NCBI GenBank assembly: GCA_964228885.1
Contig: CAXRCG010000306.1
Location: 1-20,299 of the forward strand
DNA length: 20,299 bases
Direction: 5' to 3'
DNA from: UBA4582 sp964228885
GTDB lineage: Bacteria; Pseudomonadota; Gammaproteobacteria; Pseudomonadales; Azotimanducaceae
In this document: positions 7,579 to 15,130 of the stretch, piece after piece
How the letters are laid out: each line of letters starts with the position of its first letter
How positions within the stretch are numbered: position 1 is the stretch's first letter
Notes under the pieces: generated by a model
What the model saw: only the letters and a program-made list of their open reading frames with translations
Databases searched by the model: none
What the model was told of the DNA's origin: nothing
Position numbers and translations under genes: made by a program

Positions 7579-7963
7579 AACAGGGTGCTGTCCTTGTGTC
7601 CGTTGCGAAATTCAATTTGTCGTAATATGAAGCCTAAGAGTAAACAGATTAGTCCCCTCTCTGCAATCTACACTGCGGCATTTTGAAGTGGTGATCCTTT
7701 AGATGATCAATGACTGCGAGGAGTTTATCTTATCGCTTACAGGTTGTTGAGTTGGTCGCCAAGAAGATTGATCGGCCGAGCAGTGGAATTTTGACCTGTT
7801 AATTCAGTCGCGTTTCAAAACTAAACGGCAGTCGCCGCGTGAAGCGGTCTGAACGACCAGCACACAATACTCACCCTTCTAATTTTTGACCGAAAATTTT
7901 AAGGACCTCGCCGACCGCCTAGACTGAAACGGCTTGACGAGACCCAAAGTTTTCCTTGCCTAC
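7579..7963. other. 385-bp stretch without a recognisable gene
   Basis: All frames are interrupted by stops at short intervals; the longest readings are under about 20 codons and lack family motifs. It should hold the promoter of the aldo/keto reductase at its left side and the 3' end signals of the secreted-protein gene at its right. The only ordered element seen is a short inverted repeat, AATTTT (7881-7886) with AAAATT (7893-7898). No classic GC-rich hairpin with a T tract was found. Confidence 0.6.
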
Positions 7964-8692
7964 TTAATTAGCAGCCGGCATCCAACGCTTGACTTCACGA
8001 AACATGTTGGTCGCTTCCAACGTTCTGATGTCACCTACAGCACCGAGATAGTCAGCCATCGCCGCTGAGGTTTGCACTGCCATCACGCTGCTAACCAAAG
8101 CCCCCGTCGACTCAGCGACGAAGGTCACAAAGTGCGTACCTTTTACGTTGCCGGACGCGATACTCTGGCCCAAGTAAATATTACCCGGAAACGCCTTTAT
8201 TTCGTCAGATTCGAGCAGTTTTTCAAACGCCGCGACATATCCCGCTGGGTCTTTGACTGTCATGCTATAAACTATGCTGACCGGATTAGTCATGTTGGAA
8301 GGGTCTTTTTTCACCTTCGCCATCAAGATGGCGAACATATTTTCCCATTCCAACGTTGAAATTTTTCTGATACTTTTCTGAAACACAGCCCAGTCTTTCG
8401 AACGCGCATTAATCGCGAAGCTCTGATCTATCGAGTCGGTGTTAGGATAGAAAACACTTACTTGGTGCGTGGATGTATAGTCGCCATTAACAATATTTTG
8501 AACCAATACAGGCATCGCAGGAGACTGCTGACCCGCTTCGGAGGCTCTATACTTGTCCATAGCGGAGACAAACGCGGCCGGATCAGATACGACAAAGCCA
8601 TAGCCTTGCCCATAAAAGAGCGGCGCCGCATAGGTTGTTATGCTTAAGCCGAGAAAAGTTAAAAGCGAGACAAATTTTACCAGTAGTTTCAT
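7964..8692 (-). CDS. Secreted protein with two tandem copies of one domain, unknown function
   Basis: The start is placed at the ATG at 8692, giving 242 residues. It is preceded by TAAGGA at an 8-nt spacing and opens a signal peptide (MKLLVKFVSLLTFLGL... with likely cleavage after TYA, residues 20-22). A longer frame to 8785 adds 31 residues that do not look natural before a signal peptide. The mature protein contains two copies of a roughly 95-residue unit at a fixed offset of 111 residues: V-x-DPA (35-39 and 146-150), TH (75-76 and 186-187) and TLE-x-x-NMF (113-120 and 224-231). The size and pattern (strand, helix, strand, helix with E-x-x-NMF) suggest a ferredoxin-like alpha/beta barrel of the dimeric ABM kind, fused as an internal dimer. 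It has no cysteine in the mature part. It is exported to the periplasm or beyond; the role is unknown. Confidence 0.8.
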   Translation of the reverse strand: MKLLVKFVSLLTFLGLSITTYAAPLFYGQGYGFVVSDPAAFVSAMDKYRASEAGQQSPAMPVLVQNIVNGDYTSTHQVSVFYPNTDSIDQSFAINARSKDWAVFQKSIRKISTLEWENMFAILMAKVKKDPSNMTNPVSIVYSMTVKDPAGYVAAFEKLLESDEIKAFPGNIYLGQSIASGNVKGTHFVTFVAESTGALVSSVMAVQTSAAMADYLGAVGDIRTLEATNMFREVKRWMPAAN

Positions 8693-8753
8693 CGAACAAT
8701 TCCTTAATGAGTGAACAATAAGCCTAAAAATTTTTTTCGGACTACACAAGATT

Positions 8754-8769
8754 TGTTCGATATTGAACA
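8754..8769. promoter_or_regulatory. Dyad upstream of the secreted two-domain protein
   Basis: TGTTC (8754-8758) and GAACA (8765-8769) flank a 6-nt centre, about 60 nt upstream of the ATG at 8692. The same half-site GAACA recurs nearer the gene at 8694-8698 and 8713-8717. The arrangement could be an operator. It is short enough to occur by chance. Confidence 0.25.
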
Positions 8770-8966
8770 TGCAAGTGATGCTCAAAAATCATCATGCCTC
8801 GGACACTATTAATAACCGTAGACGATTCCAGACAATCACAACCGCTATTTTTAAGGGTGCACGCAGAAGCAGTTCGAGAAACCCATACCGTGAATAAAAC
8901 CGGAGAACAACGCCATAAATTAGATGCGCCGCCTTTGTGATTGTTCATGGGTTTTCTTGTTAAGCA

Positions 8967-9434
8967 TCAATTAAGCTGCGAGCCCAGCGGCAGCTCGCTT
9001 GAATTTTTGATCTCCGTAACCGCGATATGTGAATGAACTTCTCCAATATGCGACAGCTTGGTCAGCCGTTCGCGCACAAACATTTCATAGTGCCGGATGT
9101 CTTTGACCACTATCTTCAACATGTAATCCCAAATACCTGCCATCGTGTAACACTCAAGCACTTCGGGTAGCACTCTTACCTCCCGCTCAAAGTCTTCCAG
9201 ATTGTCTCGTCCTTGGGCGGTCAAATTCACGGTGGCAAATACGACGACTTCCAATCCCAACTTTTCGCGATTGAGCAGCGTTACTTTCCTGTCGATCAGA
9301 CCCTGTTCTTCGAGTTTGTTGATACGTCGCCAGCAGGGTGATTGCGACATATTGATGCGATCGGCGATCTGCTGTGTCGTCATATTTGCGTCCTGCTGAA
9401 GCAGCTCAAGAATCTGGGCGTCTATTTTGTCCAT
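8967..9434 (-). CDS. Lrp/AsnC family transcriptional regulator
   Basis: This 155-residue protein is a full-length Lrp/AsnC regulator. It starts MDKIDAQILELLQQDA, followed by a helix-turn-helix at about 19-40 (TTQQIADRINMSQSPCWRRI) and the wing LEEQGLI. The C-terminal RAM ligand-binding domain (about 63-145) contains the strands VVVFATVNL and VLECYTMAGIWDYMLKIVV and the usual MAG-x-WDY turn. Members assemble as dimers and octamers and sense amino acids. It is divergent from the indolepyruvate oxidoreductase/amino acid dehydrogenase pair, the classical position for a local Lrp-type activator of amino acid catabolism. A consensus -10 box sits just upstream with a palindrome in the adjoining spacer, which suggests autoregulation. 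The likely co-effector is the amino acid degraded by the pair, probably Phe, Tyr, Trp or a branched-chain one. Confidence 0.95.
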   Translation of the reverse strand: MDKIDAQILELLQQDANMTTQQIADRINMSQSPCWRRINKLEEQGLIDRKVTLLNREKLGLEVVVFATVNLTAQGRDNLEDFEREVRVLPEVLECYTMAGIWDYMLKIVVKDIRHYEMFVRERLTKLSHIGEVHSHIAVTEIKNSSELPLGSQLN

Positions 9435-9466
9435 CTGTAATCATTATTTTGCCATTAATTAGATAT

Positions 9467-9493
9467 ATTATACCCTAAAGTGAAATAATAGGG
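9467..9493 (-). promoter_or_regulatory. lrp-type gene promoter -10 box and adjoining operator-like inverted repeat
   Basis: On the minus strand TATAAT (9472-9467) matches the -10 consensus perfectly, 32-37 nt upstream of the regulator's ATG. Directly next to it, CCCTA (9473-9477) and TAGGG (9489-9493) form an inverted repeat around an 11-nt A/T-rich centre, covering the -10/-35 spacer. No good -35 is seen. A second, wider pair AAGTGA (9478-9483) and TCACTT (9513-9518) spans both divergent promoters. Binding by the adjacent Lrp-type regulator is inferred. Confidence 0.45.
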
Positions 9494-9554
9494 GCTATAA
9501 AGCATAATAATATCACTTATATTTGGGTAAATTTGGTTTCCACATTCCCTCACC

Positions 9555-9560
9555 AAGGAG
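9555..9560 (+). promoter_or_regulatory. Ribosome binding site fixing the oxidoreductase start
   Basis: AAGGAG lies 5 nt before the ATG at 9566. This favours that ATG over an upstream in-frame TTG at 9533, which would overlap the A/T-rich promoter region. Confidence 0.85.
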
Positions 9561-9565
9561 ACCTC

Positions 9566-12500
9566 ATGTCCACCCGTCTGCGCACTGTTTCTCTGGATGA
9601 CAAATATGCCCTTGATACAACTCGGGCATACATGACCGGCGTCGAAGCACTGGTTCGCCTTCCTATGCTCCAGCATCAGCGGGACCTCGAACGGGGTTTG
9701 AACACCGCTGGATTCATTTCCGGATATCGGGGTTCTCCGCTCGGGACTGTTGATCAGGCGATGTGGAAAGCAAAGTCGTTTCTCGACAAACACAACATTC
9801 ACTTTCAGCCGGGTGTCAATGAAGACCTCGCCGCCACCGCCGTTTGGGGCAGCCAACAGGTTAACTTTTCTGAGGGCGCAAAATACGACGGCGTATTTGG
9901 CATGTGGTATGGCAAGGGTCCAGGTGTTGATCGCAGCATGGACGTGATTAAACATGCTAATGCAGCCGGCACATCAAAGTTTGGCGGCGTGCTCGCTGTG
10001 GCCGGCGATGATCACGCGGCTAAGTCATCGTCGCTGCCACATCAGTCCGAGCACATGTTTATCGGCGCCTCTATGCCGGTGCTTAATCCCGCAAATGTGC
10101 AAGAGGTTCTAGACCTTGGTGTTTTTGGCTGGGAGCTGTCTCGTTACTGTGGTACCTGGGTGGCGTTGAAAGCCATTACCGAAAATATGGACTCGGCCAT
10201 TTCCGCAGAGATAAATCCAGAACGCGTCAATATCGTGATTCCGGATCAATTTATCCTACCTGAAGACGGGGTCCATGCCAGATGGCCCGATGTTGCTATT
10301 GAACAGGAACGACGCCTCAACAAGTACAAGATTTACGCGGCGCGGGAATTTGCCCGGGTTAACAAATTAAACCGGGTAGTGCTTGATTCCGATCGACCAA
10401 GACTCGGCATTATCACCACGGGCAAAGCGTATCTGGATGTCATGCAGGCACTTGAAGACCTCGGCATAGACGAGAGAAAAGCAGGCAAGATTGGCTTGCG
10501 GGTTTTTAAGGTTGGTATGAGTTGGCCACTGGATCCATTTTCTACTCACGAGTTTGCTGAGGGGCTTGAGGAGATTCTGGTCGTTGAGGAAAAACGATCG
10601 ATTATTGAAGACCAACTTACCGGCCAGTTGTACAACTGGCCGGTCGATCGCAGACCCGGTGTGTTTGGTGAGTTCGATGAGACAGGTCGCGATCTTTTAC
10701 CGAATCTTTCTGAGCTCACGCCCGCCATGGTGGCTCGCGCGATCAGCGCGCGGATCGCCCGGTTCTATCAAGATGACTTGATTGAACAACGCCTGAAGTT
10801 CTACGCAAAAAAGGAAATGCTACTCTCTAGTCCACGCGACAGCATTCAAAGAACACCACATTACTGTTCAGGTTGCCCGCACAGTACCTCAACGCGTATT
10901 CCCGAGGGTAGCCGCGCGCTCGGCGGCATTGGTTGCCATTACATGGGCACGTGGGAGGTTGGTGACCGAAAAGCAGAGACCTTCACGCAAATGGGTGGCG
11001 AGGGTGTTAACTGGGTTGGCCAGGCCCCGTTCACGACAACAAAACACGTGTTCCAGAACCTTGGAGACGGCACGTACTTTCACTCAGGGTTGCTCGCGAT
11101 CAGACAGGCTATCGCAGCCGGTGTAAACATCACCTACAAGATTCTGTATAACGATGCCGTCGCTATGACAGGCGGCCAGCCAGTGGATGGCGCGCTTTCT
11201 GTTGAGCAGATGATACTTCAGCTAAAAGGTGAAGGGGTTAATCGTATTGCCTTGGTCAGCGATGAACCCAAAAGACATCAAGGTGTCACGCGCGTTGCTG
11301 GCCTCACTATCGATCATCGCGATGATCTGATCGTGATTGAAGAGGCACTACGTGACACAAAAGGCACGACTGTCCTGATCTATGAACAAACCTGCGCCGC
11401 GGAAAAACGCCGGCGCCGAAAAAAGGGATTGATGGAAGATCCAAACGTTCGGGTGCTGATTAATCCGGCAGTCTGCGAAGGTTGCGGTGATTGCGGCGTT
11501 CAGTCCAACTGCCTTTCGGTGATTCCATCTGAAACTGAACTCGGCCGAAAGCGGCAAATTGATCAGAGCGCCTGCAACAAGGATTACAGTTGTGTGAAAG
11601 GGTTCTGTCCGTCTTTTGTCACTGTCACCGGTGGCACGTTAAAGAAACGTCGGGCAGCAGAGGACGATTCGAGCTGGCAGGCTTTGCCGGAACCGGTTGT
11701 CGCAGATGTAACGCAACAACCCTGGAACATCGTAGTGACTGGCGTTGGCGGTACCGGCGTGCTGACGATTGCCGCGGTAGTTGCCATGGCGGCACATATC
11801 GAAGGCAAAGGCTGCGCAACGATGAACCAGACAGGGCTCGCTCAGAAATTTGGCGCAGTGGTCAGTCATGTTCGCGTCGGTGAAAGCCAATCTGCGATTA
11901 ACGCGGTACGCATTCCGGCAGGGGACGCAGACCTACTCTTGGGTTGCGACCTGATTGTTGCAGCCGGGGATGAGGCGATCGCCAAGGTTAACGTGCAGCG
12001 CTCTTATGCAGTGGTTAATGACTTCTCTTCCACAACCGCGGAGTTTATTTCCGATCCGGACGCTCAGATACCAAGTGAATCAATGAAAGCCTTGATTGAA
12101 TCAGAAGTCGGTGAGGGCAAAGTCAGCTTTATTGAAGCCACACATCTGGCGACGGGTCTGCTGGGGGATTCAATTGCGAGCAACATGTTCCTGCTGGGCT
12201 TCGCCATGCAACGAGGATTGGTACCGGTATCACGCGAAGCATTGGAAGCAGCGATTCGTTTGAATGGGGTTTCCGTCGACTTCAATTTGAAAGCGCTTAT
12301 GTGGGGCAGAAGAGCAGCACTTAAGCTTGAATCCGTTGAGGCCGCGGCCGGGAAACGCCAGGTATTTGAACCGCTGACTGATCTGGATGACATTGTCGCG
12401 GACCGCATGAAACGGCTTACCGATTATCAGTCTTCGGCTTATGCCGCTGAGTACGAACAGGTCATCGACGAAATCAGGGCTGCCGAGCAGGCGATCTCAG

Positions 12501-13054
12501 AAGATACAGATCTGGCCTATACAAAAGCGGCGGCTCGGTCATTGTTTAAGCTCATGGCCTACAAAGATGAGTATGAGGTCGCTCGGCTCTACTCGAACGG
12601 TGACTTTAAGCAGTATTTGCAGCAGACCTTCGAAGGCACCGTTGCGCTGAACTTTCATCTGGCGCCACCGGTGCTCAGTCCACGAGACCCGACCACAGGC
12701 GCGCCGAGAAAGAGGCGCTTCCCTGAATTAACCGCCTATCTGTTTCGCTTACTTGCGCCTTTTAAGTGCCTGCGCGGTACCCGACTGGATCCCTTTGGCA
12801 TGACGCAAGAACGGATTGAGGAAAGGCAAACACTGAAAAATTATCGCGCGCTATTTTTAAAACTCGCATCGGAACTGGACAAATACAATGTCCAAACAGC
12901 CGTTCAGATCGCAGAGTTACCGATGCAGATTCGCGGCTACGGTCATATCAAAGCTGACAACCTGATCAAAACTGAAGCGCGTAAAGCCACCCTATTAAGA
13001 CAGTTCCGCGGTGAACTGGTCCCACTGGCAACCGCAATAGACGTTGCTGCCTAA
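9566..13054 (+). CDS. Fused indolepyruvate:ferredoxin oxidoreductase
   Basis: This 1162-residue protein has the length and order of the fused form found in aerobic proteobacteria, joining the IorA and IorB subunits of archaea. The N-terminal pyrimidine-binding region includes SGYRGSPLG and ends in AGDDHAAKSSSLPHQSEH. The thiamine-diphosphate region starts at C434-S-G-C437-PHS and contains the GDG...N metal-binding signature at about 498-530 (NLGDGTYFHSG to YKILYN). An iron-sulphur segment follows with C637/C640/C643/C649 and C670/C676/C681. The gamma-like domain opens with GVGGTGV at 726. The C-terminal roughly 250 residues are the extension specific to this fused family. It converts aryl- or branched-chain 2-oxo acids with CoA to acyl-CoA and CO2, reducing a ferredoxin. 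It is first in a two-gene unit with the amino acid dehydrogenase, 20 nt apart, and is divergent from the Lrp-type gene. Confidence 0.95.
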   Translation: MSTRLRTVSLDDKYALDTTRAYMTGVEALVRLPMLQHQRDLERGLNTAGFISGYRGSPLGTVDQAMWKAKSFLDKHNIHFQPGVNEDLAATAVWGSQQVNFSEGAKYDGVFGMWYGKGPGVDRSMDVIKHANAAGTSKFGGVLAVAGDDHAAKSSSLPHQSEHMFIGASMPVLNPANVQEVLDLGVFGWELSRYCGTWVALKAITENMDSAISAEINPERVNIVIPDQFILPEDGVHARWPDVAIEQERRLNKYKIYAAREFARVNKLNRVVLDSDRPRLGIITTGKAYLDVMQALEDLGIDERKAGKIGLRVFKVGMSWPLDPFSTHEFAEGLEEILVVEEKRSIIEDQLTGQLYNWPVDRRPGVFGEFDETGRDLLPNLSELTPAMVARAISARIARFYQDDLIEQRLKFYAKKEMLLSSPRDSIQRTPHYCSGCPHSTSTRIPEGSRALGGIGCHYMGTWEVGDRKAETFTQMGGEGVNWVGQAPFTTTKHVFQNLGDGTYFHSGLLAIRQAIAAGVNITYKILYNDAVAMTGGQPVDGALSVEQMILQLKGEGVNRIALVSDEPKRHQGVTRVAGLTIDHRDDLIVIEEALRDTKGTTVLIYEQTCAAEKRRRRKKGLMEDPNVRVLINPAVCEGCGDCGVQSNCLSVIPSETELGRKRQIDQSACNKDYSCVKGFCPSFVTVTGGTLKKRRAAEDDSSWQALPEPVVADVTQQPWNIVVTGVGGTGVLTIAAVVAMAAHIEGKGCATMNQTGLAQKFGAVVSHVRVGESQSAINAVRIPAGDADLLLGCDLIVAAGDEAIAKVNVQRSYAVVNDFSSTTAEFISDPDAQIPSESMKALIESEVGEGKVSFIEATHLATGLLGDSIASNMFLLGFAMQRGLVPVSREALEAAIRLNGVSVDFNLKALMWGRRAALKLESVEAAAGKRQVFEPLTDLDDIVADRMKRLTDYQSSAYAAEYEQVIDEIRAAEQAISEDTDLAYTKAAARSLFKLMAYKDEYEVARLYSNGDFKQYLQQTFEGTVALNFHLAPPVLSPRDPTTGAPRKRRFPELTAYLFRLLAPFKCLRGTRLDPFGMTQERIEERQTLKNYRALFLKLASELDKYNVQTAVQIAELPMQIRGYGHIKADNLIKTEARKATLLRQFRGELVPLATAIDVAA

Positions 13055-13074
13055 AACGCTGGAGTATCAAAAAG

Positions 13075-14133
13075 ATGAACCCTATGGATATTCGACACCA
13101 TCCTGACTTTGATCAACATGAAGCGGTTGAAGTGATTCAGGATGAAAACCTGACCGCCATGATTGCGGTACACAACAGCAATCTAGGACCTGCGGTTGGC
13201 GGATGCAGAATGCACCCCTATACTGTACCCGGAGATGCCGTGACTGACGTGCTGAGACTGTCCCGCGGCATGACGTACAAGTCTGCACTCGCAGGACTGC
13301 CGTTAGGTGGCGGCAAGTCGGTCATTATTGGTGATCCAAAAGTGGCGAAGACTAAGAAGCTTCTGCACGCGATGGCTGACTTTGTTAATTCACTAGAAGG
13401 CAGGTATATCGCAGCTGAAGACTCTGGTACGTCGGTGTCTGATATCGCGACGATGGGTGAGCGCACAACATTCGTATCCGGCGTTATGAAAGATGATCAA
13501 TTTGGCGGCGATCCATCCCCACTGACGGCTTATGGTGTTTTTGTTGGTCTTCGTGAGGCGGTTTATCACCGTCTTCATCGCAATCTGGCGACCGTTCGGG
13601 TTGCTGTCCAAGGGGTCGGCAATGTGGGTATCCACCTGACGAAAATGTTGCTGCAGTCAGGCGCGCAGGTGATTGTCGCCGATGTGAATACTAACAATGT
13701 TGCAAACGCCAAAGCGTTAGGCGCCGAGGTGATGTCGCCGATGGACATTCATAAGGCCGATGTGGACGTGTTTGCACCCTGCGCACTGGGTGGCGCCGTT
13801 AACGGCTCAACCATTCATGAAATCAAGGCAGACATTATCGCCGGTGCAGCAAACAACCAGTTGGCGAGTGCTGAGATAGGTCAGCAGCTATATGACAAAG
13901 GAATACTCTATGCGCCCGATTACGTGATCAACGCCGGTGGCATCATCGATATTTTTTACCAGCAATGCGGCGATCGAAATCACGACAAGATTGCCGATCA
14001 TATTGATCGCATCGGCACAACACTTCACAAAATCTTCCAAGCATCTAATCAAACTGCGTTGCCAACCAACAAGATTGCAGACGAGCTTGCAGAGTCGGTA
14101 TTTCGCAGGCAAGCGCAACAGGCGTCAGCATGA
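13075..14133 (+). CDS. Glu/Leu/Phe/Val family amino acid dehydrogenase
   Basis: This 352-residue protein matches leucine/phenylalanine/valine dehydrogenases rather than the longer glutamate enzymes. The substrate domain holds GPAVGGCRM (38-46) and the two catalytic lysines in MTYKSALAGLPLGGGKS (K69 and K81). D116 in AAEDSGT is the catalytic acid of this family. The NAD domain opens with QGVGNVG (179-185) and has D203 at the end of the second strand, indicating NAD rather than NADP. It oxidatively deaminates a hydrophobic amino acid to its 2-oxo acid. It is 20 nt behind the oxidoreductase gene, with GGAG 10 nt before the ATG, and so feeds its 2-oxo acid product straight to that enzyme. An in-frame ATG at 13084 is a less likely start. 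Whether Phe or Leu/Val is preferred cannot be decided by eye. Confidence 0.93.
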   Translation: MNPMDIRHHPDFDQHEAVEVIQDENLTAMIAVHNSNLGPAVGGCRMHPYTVPGDAVTDVLRLSRGMTYKSALAGLPLGGGKSVIIGDPKVAKTKKLLHAMADFVNSLEGRYIAAEDSGTSVSDIATMGERTTFVSGVMKDDQFGGDPSPLTAYGVFVGLREAVYHRLHRNLATVRVAVQGVGNVGIHLTKMLLQSGAQVIVADVNTNNVANAKALGAEVMSPMDIHKADVDVFAPCALGGAVNGSTIHEIKADIIAGAANNQLASAEIGQQLYDKGILYAPDYVINAGGIIDIFYQQCGDRNHDKIADHIDRIGTTLHKIFQASNQTALPTNKIADELAESVFRRQAQQASA

Positions 14134-14323
14134 GGTCGTGTTTGACTATTGTCGGTAACGCGCGCCAACACGTGCCTTGCCAAGCAAATTCAGGAGCCGG
14201 ACTGTCCAAAGGGCGACCCGTCGATCATTGAACTTTAAAAACCTGATGACTTCGTCTTGCCGCCTCGGTGCACCTGCGCTACATTGGTCCAACAATTCCA
14301 TCAACTATTTTCGAGGCTTTATT

Positions 14324-14953
14324 ATGGCTTTTATGGTTATGCGACAACTGACTATCGTGCTTCTGGGGTTTTATGCTTCTGTTACATTGGCTGATCACCA
14401 TGAAGCGAGTGATAACGAAGATCACACTTCTGCGGCTTGGCAAATTAAAGCTTATAGCACCGCGGCACCTGACTTTATCGGTAACTTTGCCACAGTGATT
14501 GGCAGTGATGGCTCTGTGCTGCGCGAAGGCAGCAACGGCTGGATATGTCAGTCGGCAAATCCGCGCCCGGTGCCAAAAACAGGATGGGGCTCTCCGCATG
14601 AAGCCATGGCCGCTTGCCATGACGGCGAGGGTATGAAGTGGATGATGGGCTATATGGCCGGCAAGTCACCCGTGATGGAGCGAGATACCTTTATGTGGAT
14701 GCTTCATGGCGACATGGGCGAGGACAACACCAAAGCAGGCGTGCTCAACAAGGCAGACGCGGCGCCGGGTCAATGGATTGAGTCAGGCCCTCATTTGATG
14801 CTGATGCCCAAAGACCCAGCAAGTCTCATCAATTACCCAACCAGTTTCAAAACGGGAGCGCCGTATGTCATGTTTGCGAATACGCCCTACGCGCATTTGA
14901 TGATTCCTGTTTCAGATTATTATAAGTACCAACCTGAATCAGCGCCTAAGTAA
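14324..14953 (+). CDS. Secreted protein of unknown family
   Basis: The start is placed at 14324, where GAGG sits 7 nt upstream and a signal peptide begins (MAFMVMRQLTIVLLGFYASVTLA, then DHHEAS). This gives 209 residues. A longer frame to a TTG at 14177 adds 49 basic, unstructured-looking residues and is rejected. The mature part starts acidic and His-rich (DHHEASDNEDH), then has GWICQSANPRP and EAMAACHDGEGMKWM, giving two cysteines about 25 residues apart that could form a disulphide. A Met/Trp-rich middle follows (MKWMMGYMAG, FMWMLHGDMG), then PHLMLMPKDP and YVMFANTPYAHLMIPV. I do not recognise the family. The density of Met and His would suit metal binding, but no known metal site is evident. 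It follows the dehydrogenase by 190 bp, so co-transcription is possible but not shown. Confidence 0.7.
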   Translation: MAFMVMRQLTIVLLGFYASVTLADHHEASDNEDHTSAAWQIKAYSTAAPDFIGNFATVIGSDGSVLREGSNGWICQSANPRPVPKTGWGSPHEAMAACHDGEGMKWMMGYMAGKSPVMERDTFMWMLHGDMGEDNTKAGVLNKADAAPGQWIESGPHLMLMPKDPASLINYPTSFKTGAPYVMFANTPYAHLMIPVSDYYKYQPESAPK

Positions 14954-15023
14954 CCTACCTCTGAGATTAGTTGCTGCGGCCGCGACTGCTTTCGTCCAGC
15001 ACTGCATCGAGGTGTGAAACATT

Positions 15024-15092
15024 AGACGGGGTATTGTTAGGGGTATATCGAGCTCACTAATCATTTATGAACTCGATTATACCCCTACGTCT
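15024..15092. repeat. Long imperfect inverted repeat in the convergent intergenic region
   Basis: TAGGGGTATA (15038-15047) pairs perfectly with TATACCCCTA (15078-15087). After one bulged T, TCGAG (15048-15052) pairs with CTCGA (15072-15076) around a 19-nt loop. Outside these, AGACG (15024-15028) pairs with CGTCT (15088-15092) across a 9-nt insertion in the left arm. It lies between two convergent genes. It could be a bidirectional terminator, although no T tract follows directly, or the ends of a tiny inverted-repeat element. Confidence 0.75.
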
Positions 15093-15130
15093 TTACTAAT
15101 TGCGCGCCGCAAACCAACACGCTTAGCACA

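Noticed and set aside
7661..7702. Short in-frame peptide LQSTLRHFEVVIL resembling the start of a LysR regulator, divergent from the aldo/keto reductase
   Set aside because: Only 13 residues before a stop, no start codon or helix-turn-helix follows in any frame; too short to call a pseudogene.
7881..7898. AATTTT/AAAATT inverted repeat as terminator of the secreted-protein gene
   Set aside because: All A/T stem of 6 bp with no T tract in the right direction; too weak to call.
8742..8948. Possible 68-residue ORF on the minus strand between the Lrp and secreted-protein genes
   Set aside because: No convincing ribosome site, no family features, and it occupies the probable promoter region of the secreted protein.
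9455..9955. Minus-strand 166-residue ORF over the start of the oxidoreductase
   Set aside because: It is antisense to a strongly supported gene and has no recognisable domain; a shadow frame.
14177..14323. N-terminal extension of the secreted unknown protein to a TTG start
   Set aside because: The signal peptide and a well-spaced GAGG support the ATG at 14324; the extension is basic and would bury the signal peptide.
15031..15087. Integron attC-like site in the convergent hairpin (GTTAGGG resembles the GTTRRRY core)
   Set aside because: The final core base is G rather than a pyrimidine, no matching RYYYAAC core at the other end, and no gene cassettes or integrase nearby.
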